Below are positions 57,904-64,000 of a stretch of 64,000 nucleotides of DNA, piece after piece. The stretch lies in NCBI RefSeq assembly GCF_000961095.1, contig NZ_CP011058.1, forward strand, positions 4,181,501-4,245,500. Reading direction: 5' to 3'. A program made the position numbers and the translations under genes. The notes beneath the pieces are model-generated. The model searched no databases and was not told the DNA's origin. It saw nothing but the letters and a program-made list of their open reading frames with translations. Position 1 is the first letter of the stretch. Each line of letters begins with the position of its first letter. Source of the stretch: Paenibacillus beijingensis (lineage in GTDB: Bacteria; Bacillota; Bacilli; Paenibacillales; Paenibacillaceae).

Positions 57904-59234
57904 CTTGTCAAGAGGTGATGGACGATATGCAACGACAATTGGACGGCGATCTTGACGAGCGCGAAAGCGACATCCTGATGGCTCATTTGCAAAACTGCCC
58001 CGAATGTTCGGAAATGTTCGACCGTCTGCAGCGATTGTCTCAAGAGCTGGAACAGCTCCCTAAAGTGATGCCGCCGTTCAGCCTGGTGGATGCGATTATG
58101 CCGAAACTTGCGGAGATCGACGCCGCTGCCGTCGGGACGGGCACTTCGGTTACCCGTAATGTTGCGGGCCTGCGGCGAAACTACGGCTCGGCTCTCACGC
58201 TTCCGACATCGGAAGCGGAGCATCGCCGGGCTTCGGACGACGCAGGAGAAACGTTAGCCGGCAGGTCTTCCCGCTTGGAGAAACGCCGTAAACGCCGCTT
58301 CACGTTTGGGGCGCTGGGCGGAATCGTCGCGGCCGCGGTCGTGGCCGGTCTGTTTCTGGTTACGTACCAGCCGAATATGATCTCGAGCGGCAATCAGGCT
58401 GCGGATGCCCTGCCCTCATCCGGCTCGGCCGCCGAGTCTTCGGCCAGCGGCGATTTCTCGGCAAGCACGAAGGCGTCGTCATCCGAAAGTAAGGAGAGTG
58501 ACAACTCACAGCGGAGCACGGCCGCGCAGGAGTCCGAGCAGAATCAAAAAATGGACAGCTCCGAAAATCCCGAAGCTTCCGCCGACGGCTCTTCAACCGA
58601 GAAACAAGCGCCTGCTTTAGGGGACGATTATGTCGTTCCGCAGCAGAGCAATCAAGGGGAAAGCTCAGGCGATCCGGACAAGACGTTTTCTGCTCCGGAT
58701 GAAAAGAGCAGCCTGCCTTCGAACGGATCAATGGACGGGCCCGATTCGGGCAGCGAGGAAAGCAGCACGTCCGACTCATCCGCGGACGGTACGAATTCCG
58801 GCTCTGCCGGTGCAGCGGAAGCGCCGGGCGGAGATTCGCCGGATCTAAAGGACGGCATCGCCGGCGGGAACCCGGAAAGCGGTGCAGCCGGCGGCACGGA
58901 CGGAAGTTCGCCAGCCCACCCCGGGATTGCCGGAACTCCCGGCCAAGAGACCGGTCCGAATATGGGCATTGCGGCATCTCCCGAAGCGATGGTGTCTCCA
59001 AGCGATACTTCCCCGGACGGCACGTTCAAAGCGGCTGTGAAAGACGGCGTCGTGTCGGTCTACAAAGCCGAAGGCGGCGGAGGCGTCGTGTTTGAGAGCG
59101 ACCCGAAGAAGGGAACGATCGGCAACCTTGCCTGGATCGACAACAAGACGCTGACTTATACCGTAACGAACGGCGAGGACAGTAAAGTGACGTACAAGGT
59201 CGATGTGGAGGCAGGTTCCGAATCGCAGCAATAA
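57900..59234 (+). CDS. Anti-sigma factor with zinc-finger domain and long Ser/Gly-rich exterior
   Basis: This 444-residue membrane protein would hold the neighbouring sigma factor inactive. The N-terminal zinc-type anti-sigma domain shows MTCQEVMDDMQRQLDGDL and AHLQNCPECSEMF (H-x3-C-x2-C, near 29-36). One membrane helix lies near 134-155 (FGALGGIVAAAVVAGLFLV). About 200 residues outside the cell are low-complexity Ser, Gly, Glu and Asp, followed by a folded C-terminal part of about 75 residues (GTFKAAVKDGVVSVYKAEGG; TYTVTNGEDSKVTYKVDV) that may sense the signal. The exterior is unusually long for this family. Confidence 0.88.
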   Translation: MTCQEVMDDMQRQLDGDLDERESDILMAHLQNCPECSEMFDRLQRLSQELEQLPKVMPPFSLVDAIMPKLAEIDAAAVGTGTSVTRNVAGLRRNYGSALTLPTSEAEHRRASDDAGETLAGRSSRLEKRRKRRFTFGALGGIVAAAVVAGLFLVTYQPNMISSGNQAADALPSSGSAAESSASGDFSASTKASSSESKESDNSQRSTAAQESEQNQKMDSSENPEASADGSSTEKQAPALGDDYVVPQQSNQGESSGDPDKTFSAPDEKSSLPSNGSMDGPDSGSEESSTSDSSADGTNSGSAGAAEAPGGDSPDLKDGIAGGNPESGAAGGTDGSSPAHPGIAGTPGQETGPNMGIAASPEAMVSPSDTSPDGTFKAAVKDGVVSVYKAEGGGGVVFESDPKKGTIGNLAWIDNKTLTYTVTNGEDSKVTYKVDVEAGSESQQ

Positions 59235-59371
59235 TTGATGCGCACATCTGCGGGTTGATTTGCGTATAATATCCTATATAAGTCATCGACGAGGCGGCTC
59301 TGGCGTCGTATGACCATCCGGCTTGCAGTACCATGGACTGCAGGGCGGTTGTTTATATAGATGTTCGGGGG

Positions 59372-59408
59372 CAAAGGGATGCTGCGGTAAAAGCCGCTCA
59401 TCCCTTTG
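59372..59408 (+). terminator. Strong hairpin upstream of holA
   Basis: CAAAGGGATG (59372-59381) pairs perfectly with CATCCCTTTG (59399-59408), with GCGG/CCGC pairing inside. No T-run follows. It is either the end of the sigma/anti-sigma transcript or a structured holA leader. Confidence 0.55.
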
Positions 59409-59473
59409 TTGCTTCCCGGCCCGATATCGCCTATCATTACAGCAGGAGATCAAGTGGAAAGGGGCTTTCGGGA

Positions 59474-60538
59474 ATGGAGGCCAAAGACGCATTAAAAGAA
59501 TTGAAGAACGGCCGCATCTCGCCCGTGTACGCGCTGTACGGCAAAGACCGCTACCGGATGAAGCAGTTCGCCGAGCTGCTTGCGGACAAGCTGCTGGACA
59601 AGGATGAGCGGGAGCTTGGCATCGTTAAGTTTGACACGTCGGAGACACCTCTGGAAGAAATTGTCGGGGAAGCGGAAACGCTGCCCTTTTTTGTGTCGCG
59701 CAAGCTGGTGCTTGTACGGGACGGTTCCGTACTGGCATCGTCCGGGAAAGAGAACGGCAAAATCGAGCACCGGACGGAGTCGTTTCTATCTTATATGGAA
59801 CAACCGTCCGAGACCAGTGTGATCGTGTTTCTGGTGCAGGCCGAGAAACTCGACGAGCGGCGCAAAATTGTAAAGCTGCTGAAGGAACGCAACCTGCTCG
59901 TTCCTTTTCCGGAGCTGACGGAGACGGAGCTGATGGGCTGGCTGCAGCGCCGCGCGCGCGAGCATAACCGGACGATGACCATTGAGGCGGCGCAGCTGCT
60001 TATTTCCCGTACGGGCACCGGCATGCAGGCGCTCTCCCAGGAAGCGGACAAGCTGTGCCTGTTCGCCGGAGAGGGCGGTACGATCGGAGAGGAAGAAGTG
60101 GCCCGGCTGACCGCTTCCACCGTCGAAGAAGACGTATTTGCGCTCATCGATGCGATGGCTGAACTGCGGATGGAACGGACGCTTGCGCTGTACCGGGAAC
60201 TGCTGCTGCGCCGAGAGGAACCGATTCGCATCGCCGCGCTCGTCGCGCGCCAGCTGCGGATCATGCTTCAGATCAAGGAGCTTGAGCAGCACCGGTACTC
60301 GCCGCAGCAAATGGCCGGCCAGCTGGGGCTTCATCCGTATGCGGTAAAGCTGGCTGCCGCGAAAGCGCGCCGGTTCGATACGGCGACGCTCGGACGGCGT
60401 CTATCGGAGCTGGCGGACCTGGACTACCGGATGAAAACGGGCCAGGTGGAGAAGACGCTCGGTCTGGAGCTTTTTTTCCTCTCGATGGGGGAGAAGTCAG
60501 GCGCGGGATCGCCCCAGGCAGGAACGGGCATACGCTGA
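59474..60538 (+). CDS. holA: DNA polymerase III delta subunit
   Basis: HolA is the clamp-loader subunit that opens the sliding clamp; it is cytoplasmic and essential. The protein has 354 residues from ATG 59474, chosen because AAAGGGG lies nine bases upstream and MEAKDALKELKNGRISPVYA is the usual start of Bacillales HolA (YqeN). Features include LYGKDRYRMKQFAELL near 22, IVKFDTSE, LPFFVSRKLVLVRDG near 77 and the C-terminal collar helices (MAGQLGLHPYAVKLAAAKAR near 277). The gene follows comEC in Bacillus, and does so again here after the sigma pair. The open frame extends to 59333 without a signal. Confidence 0.93.
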   Translation: MEAKDALKELKNGRISPVYALYGKDRYRMKQFAELLADKLLDKDERELGIVKFDTSETPLEEIVGEAETLPFFVSRKLVLVRDGSVLASSGKENGKIEHRTESFLSYMEQPSETSVIVFLVQAEKLDERRKIVKLLKERNLLVPFPELTETELMGWLQRRAREHNRTMTIEAAQLLISRTGTGMQALSQEADKLCLFAGEGGTIGEEEVARLTASTVEEDVFALIDAMAELRMERTLALYRELLLRREEPIRIAALVARQLRIMLQIKELEQHRYSPQQMAGQLGLHPYAVKLAAAKARRFDTATLGRRLSELADLDYRMKTGQVEKTLGLELFFLSMGEKSGAGSPQAGTGIR

Positions 60539-60586
60539 GGGGGGCGAGCCGGAAATCCGGCCGGTGATTCGAAAAAAATGCACAGA

Positions 60587-60625
60587 AAAACGGCATCGTT
60601 CCAAGAAAAGGAACGATGCCGTTTT
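60587..60625. terminator. Bidirectional terminator between holA and rpsT
   Basis: AAAACGGCATCGTTCC (60587-60602) pairs perfectly with GGAACGATGCCGTTTT (60610-60625) around AAGAAAA. It has A-run and T-run on opposite sides, so it can stop both converging transcripts. Confidence 0.92.
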
Positions 60626-60635
60626 ACATGTTGCT

Positions 60636-60908
60636 TTACGCTTGTGCCGACAAGGCATTCAGCTTTTTGGCCAGACGCGATTTTTTGCGGGAAGCCGCAT
60701 TTTTATGGATCAGGCCTTTGGTTACTGCTTTATCCAGCTTTTTCGTAGCTTCGATCAAAGCTGCTTTTGCAACTTCAACATCGGTACCTGCGATAGCTTG
60801 GTCTGCAGTTTTAACGGCCGTACGAAGCGCGGATTTTTGGGATGCGTTCAGAGCGCGGCGTTTCTCGCTCGTTTTAACGCGTTTAATAGCGGATTTAATG
60901 TTTGGCAT
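60636..60908 (-). CDS. rpsT: Ribosomal protein S20
   Basis: This is a 90-residue primary 16S rRNA-binding protein of the 30S subunit. The sequence is typical: [20 protein letters not shown] at the start, then [10 protein letters not shown] and the C-terminal [20 protein letters not shown]. The start at 60908 has AGGAGGTG seven bases upstream. It lies convergent with holA and divergent from gpr, the standard arrangement in Bacillales. Confidence 0.98.
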   Translation of the reverse strand: MPNIKSAIKRVKTSEKRRALNASQKSALRTAVKTADQAIAGTDVEVAKAALIEATKKLDKAVTKGLIHKNAASRKKSRLAKKLNALSAQA

Positions 60909-61129
60909 GAAATTCACCTCCTGTAAAGGGAAAAACCCAGAAACTTCAACACAACTTAAAATATCTTATCATGCACCCGCCCAAAAAGCAACAAGTCTAA
61001 AGCGGCACAGCGGTTGTTTTTTTCAGCACGTTGTGAAGAAGACGCCCCTGGAGCCGCCGCAGCTGTATAAAAGAATGTCCGGAACCGCAAACTACACTCG
61101 AAATTCGTCAAAAAAGGGAGCGGTCAGCA

Positions 61130-62134
61130 ATGAACGAGCTTGATTTGAGCCGGTATGCGGTACATACCGATTTGGCGCTCGAAGCGAAGGAAATGGCGGA
61201 AGGCGGCGCAGCGGGGCCGATCCCCGGCGTTGTCTCCGAATCTTCGGAACAGGACGGCATCAGAGTGACCCGGCTGCGCGTCGAGAACGAAGCCGGTTCG
61301 AGGGCGATCGGCAAAATCATCGGCAATTACGTGACGCTCGAAGTACCGGGGCTGCGCACGCACGACAGCGAGCTTCACAATAAAGTGGCGACCCGGCTGG
61401 CGCAGGAGTTCGAGCTTTTTTTGCAGGGGATCGGCGTTGGAGCAGGAGCCAAAGTGCTCGTTGTCGGACTGGGCAACTGGAATGTAACTCCGGATGCGCT
61501 CGGCCCGCTCGTGGTGGAGAACACGATGGTGACGCGCCAATTTTTCGAGCTGATGCCGGATCAGGTGGCGCCCGGCTACCGTTCCGTCAGCGCCGTCGCG
61601 CCCGGAGTGCTGGGCATTACCGGAATCGAGTCGAGCGAAATCGTGCAGGGCATTGTGGAAAAAACGCGGCCGGATGTCATTATCGCGATTGATGCGCTCG
61701 CTTCCAAATCGCTGGACCGTGTCAATACGACGATCCAGATCGCCGATACCGGCATCCATCCCGGTTCCGGCATCGGCAACAAACGAAAAGGGCTGACGCG
61801 CGATATTCTTGGGGTTCCGGTTGTGGCGGTCGGCGTTCCGACGGTTGTGTATGCTTCCACGGTGGTCAACAATGTGATCGATATGATGCGCGATCATTTC
61901 CGCGCGCATACCGGCAGCACCTCGCAAATCTTCGGCTTGATGGACAGTTTGGGAGAAAATGAACGATTGCAGCTGGTCAAGGAAGTGCTCAATCCGCTTG
62001 GCCACGATCTGCTCGTGACTCCGAAGGAAATCGACCAGTTTATTGAAGATATTGCGAACATCATCGCCAGCGGCCTTAACGCTTCGCTGCATGAAGCGGT
62101 GGATACGTCCAACGTGGCTGCGTTTACGCACTGA
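61130..62134 (+). CDS. gpr: Germination protease (spore protease)
   Basis: This 334-residue endopeptidase (family A25) degrades small acid-soluble spore proteins at germination. The N-terminus has the prosequence and self-cleavage region (LSRYAVHTDLALEAKE, with cleavage expected before the Asp of HTD). Family blocks follow: VVGLGNWNVTPDALGPLVVE near 113-132, PGVLGITGIESSEIVQGIVE and DALASKSLDRVNTTIQIADT near 195-214 with GIHPGSGIGNKRKGLT. Expression is expected in the forespore under sigma-G, but I did not find the promoter. It marks the organism as an endospore former. Confidence 0.97.
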   Translation: MNELDLSRYAVHTDLALEAKEMAEGGAAGPIPGVVSESSEQDGIRVTRLRVENEAGSRAIGKIIGNYVTLEVPGLRTHDSELHNKVATRLAQEFELFLQGIGVGAGAKVLVVGLGNWNVTPDALGPLVVENTMVTRQFFELMPDQVAPGYRSVSAVAPGVLGITGIESSEIVQGIVEKTRPDVIIAIDALASKSLDRVNTTIQIADTGIHPGSGIGNKRKGLTRDILGVPVVAVGVPTVVYASTVVNNVIDMMRDHFRAHTGSTSQIFGLMDSLGENERLQLVKEVLNPLGHDLLVTPKEIDQFIEDIANIIASGLNASLHEAVDTSNVAAFTH

Positions 62135-62168
62135 AGCGCGGCAACTAGCTCCGACCGTCATTGTTTCC

Positions 62169-62194
62169 GTCCGCCGGCAGGCGGGCGTTTTTTT
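62169..62194 (+). terminator. Intrinsic terminator after gpr
   Basis: GTCCGCC (62169-62175) pairs with GGCGGGC (62180-62186), with a four-base loop and seven T following at 62188-62194. Confidence 0.9.
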
Positions 62195-62288
62195 GTCCGC
62201 TGGCATCGGTTCTATCATCTCTCGCACTCTCATAACTTGTTAGTAGCCTAGCAAACGGCAAGTAGAGAGAACCGGGAGGATTTCACCA

Positions 62289-63641
62289 ATGAAGCGAATT
62301 CTCGTCACGTTGAACTTGGGCCGGAGAAGCATTCGCCTGCGTCAGCTGCTCGTGACCGGGCGTATGTTCGCTCTTCTTTCCATCTGTTCCATGCTCGTGG
62401 TCATCATCGTCGGCTCCGCTTCCATTATTCATCAACGGACGGCCTCTTCGCCTCTTTCCTCTATGAAAGGTTTCGCCGCGGCGGTATCGGACGCTTTTTT
62501 TGCGGACATGCTAGGAATGGAGATGCCCGCTTTTCAAAGCGGCGATCGAACGGACAGTTTTTCCGGCAAGCAGATCGCCTCGTTTCTGATCCGGCTGCTG
62601 ACCGACATTAACCCCGGCGACCCTAGAAGCCTGCTGGCAGGCGGTCTTCCCGCCTTGGACGATGAGAGCGCCACGCTGCTTCGCGGCGGAATCGGCGCCG
62701 ACAGCTCGGTCGGTCCCGAAGATAACGAGCCGATCGTGCCGGATAACGGCGTAGCGGACGGAGACGGCGCAATCGGGGAACCGGAGCAAGGCGGAAATGC
62801 GGTGGCAGACGGCCAAACGGACGGGGAAGATGACCATGGCGACGAACCGGCGCAGCAGGGAGAAGACGGTAATAACGACGGGACAGCCGGGGACAAACCC
62901 GGTTCCGACGGGCAGCCGGCGGACAGCGAAGGAGACGGAGCGGAACAAAACGGAAACGGCGGCACCGGCCAAAGCGGCATTCCGACTACCGGCGGGCGAA
63001 AAGTCGTGTTCATTTATCATTCCCACTCCCGCGAATCATGGACGACCGTGCTGGGCGACGGCAGCGGCGAGCCTTCCTCGGCGACGAAAAACATTTCGCT
63101 CGTCGGCAAACGGCTGGCGGACAAACTGGAGCAGAACGGTATCGGGGCGATGCATTCCAGTACCGATTATCCGAGCGTCATTAAAGGCTTCAAATGGGCG
63201 TATTCCTACAAATATTCGAAAAAAACGGTGCAGGAAGCGATGGCGGCCGATCAAGATCTGCAATTTTTCTTTGACATTCACCGCGATTCGCAAAAACGCA
63301 AATATACGACGACGAAGATAGGCGGAAAAGATTACGCACAAGTTTATTTCATCATCGGCCACAAAAATCCGAACTGGGAGAAAAATGAAGCTTTTGCAAC
63401 GAAGATCCACAATGCTCTGGAACAAAAGTATCCCGGCCTCTCGCGCGGCATTTGGGGCAAAACGTCGGCTAACGGCAACGGCGAATATAACCAATCGCTT
63501 GCGCCCGACAGCGTGCTCATCGAGATCGGCGGCATCGACAATACGCTGGAGGAGTCATACCGCACGGCCGATGTTATGGCGCAGGTGATTGCGGATATTT
63601 ACTGGGAAAACGAAAAAGTTTCGGCAGCTGGCGGAAAATAA
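62289..63641 (+). CDS. spoIIP: Stage II sporulation protein P
   Basis: This 450-residue membrane-anchored peptidoglycan amidase/endopeptidase works with SpoIID and SpoIIM in engulfment. A membrane helix lies near 33-55 (FALLSICSMLVVIIVGSASI). An acidic, Gly-rich linker (about 140-235) precedes the catalytic domain: VFIYHSHSRESW near 240-251 and FFDIHRDSQKRK near 323-334 (zinc-site His and neighbouring residues), then LIEIGGIDNTLEE near 421. The linker is longer than in Bacillus subtilis. GGGAGG lies nine bases before ATG 62289. Neighbouring gpr and the following yqxA-like gene fit the conserved order. Confidence 0.95.
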   Translation: MKRILVTLNLGRRSIRLRQLLVTGRMFALLSICSMLVVIIVGSASIIHQRTASSPLSSMKGFAAAVSDAFFADMLGMEMPAFQSGDRTDSFSGKQIASFLIRLLTDINPGDPRSLLAGGLPALDDESATLLRGGIGADSSVGPEDNEPIVPDNGVADGDGAIGEPEQGGNAVADGQTDGEDDHGDEPAQQGEDGNNDGTAGDKPGSDGQPADSEGDGAEQNGNGGTGQSGIPTTGGRKVVFIYHSHSRESWTTVLGDGSGEPSSATKNISLVGKRLADKLEQNGIGAMHSSTDYPSVIKGFKWAYSYKYSKKTVQEAMAADQDLQFFFDIHRDSQKRKYTTTKIGGKDYAQVYFIIGHKNPNWEKNEAFATKIHNALEQKYPGLSRGIWGKTSANGNGEYNQSLAPDSVLIEIGGIDNTLEESYRTADVMAQVIADIYWENEKVSAAGGK

Positions 63642-63684
63642 AGCGTCCCGGGCCGAAGCGGCCCGCAAAGAAAGGAGTTTAGCG

Positions 63685-64000
63685 ATGCGAAAAGGTAGTG
63701 CGTTCAAATGGGCCGTTATCGGCGGCTCCCTCGCCGCCGTGCTGCTGTTCAGTCTGGAGATGACGACCGGCGGCATCGAGAAAGTGTACGGCCCCATTGA
63801 AGGGAGCGAGCCGGCCGGCGTGGGCCGTTATGCGGCCGATCCGCAGGCCGATTCCCGCAGCCGGGCTGCGGCAGAGTACGAGCAGGCGCTGCGCGAGCTG
63901 CAGAAAAAGTATGGGATCGCTCCGTCTTCAACAGGCAGCGGCGAAGCTTTCGACGAAGACGCCGGGGACGGCGGCTTCGGCCCCGTTACAGGGGCCGGAC
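63685..64000 (+). CDS. YqxA/DUF3679-like membrane protein, partial
   Basis: The first 105 codons of a gene run off the window end. AAAGGAG precedes ATG 63685. The protein begins with a membrane helix (KWAVIGGSLAAVLLFSLEM, about 8-26), followed by TTGGIEKVYGPIEG and a charged helix (AAAEYEQALRELQKKYGI). Position after spoIIP matches yqxA of Bacillus, whose product (DUF3679) has a similar N-terminal helix. The similarity is mostly positional. Confidence 0.6.
   Translation, partial: MRKGSAFKWAVIGGSLAAVLLFSLEMTTGGIEKVYGPIEGSEPAGVGRYAADPQADSRSRAAAEYEQALRELQKKYGIAPSSTGSGEAFDEDAGDGGFGPVTGAG

Overview
The window comes from a spore-forming Gram-positive of the Paenibacillaceae type. The evidence is gene order: leuS with a T-box leader, comER, comEA, comEB, comEC, an ECF sigma/anti-sigma pair, holA, rpsT, gpr, spoIIP and a yqxA-like gene. 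This is the Bacillales comE-to-spoIIP block. The host DNA is GC-rich, while the centre of the window is AT-rich.

Layout. 1-10623 and 56930-64000 are host chromosome. Between them lies a 46.3-kb Tn7-like transposon (10624-56924) that splits comEC. It is flanked by the 5-bp direct repeat ACTAT. Removing the element and one repeat joins the two comEC pieces in frame (about 981 codons from the ATG). The left end carries the transposition genes, all on the minus strand: two TniQ/TnsD-like target selectors, a fused TnsA-TnsB transposase, a TnsC ATPase, and a small protein resembling the C-terminal barrel of TnsB. A divergent XRE regulator sits over a perfect 12-bp-arm inverted repeat.

Cargo. 22348-45513 is a nonribosomal peptide cluster: glycosyltransferase, DegT-type aminotransferase, BtrH-like putative acyltransferase, frameshifted type II thioesterase, two NRPS proteins, a heterodimeric ABC exporter, a PhyH oxygenase, an extended SDR and an Sfp-type phosphopantetheinyl transferase. 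The assembly line reads AL-PCP-C-A-PCP-C / partial C-A-PCP-C-A-PCP. By-eye specificity codes suggest acyl-Gly-Thr-Cys(-like). There is no integrated thioesterase.

Nested element. 47057-56609 is a second, separate Tn7-like transposon inside the first. It has its own terminal inverted repeats (24 of 27 bases identical), internal copies of the same binding-site motif and an AAAAA duplication. It encodes TnsA and TnsB but no TnsC or TniQ. Its cargo is a PHP-phosphoesterase/ABC-type ATPase protein, a HEPN-like hypothetical, two small unknowns and a compact ubiquitin-like conjugation operon (multiubiquitin, E2-E1 fusion, DUF6527-type zinc protein). This cargo looks like defence, but that is inference.

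Working together: the outer element trades natural competence (comEC inactivated) for a peptide biosynthesis cluster, and the inner element adds a putative defence island. Between the modules lie degraded remnants: an IS630-type transposase, a DUF5131 pseudogene and a fragment of a 2-oxo-acid dehydrogenase E1-beta gene. All assignments are from reading the sequence; no database search was run.
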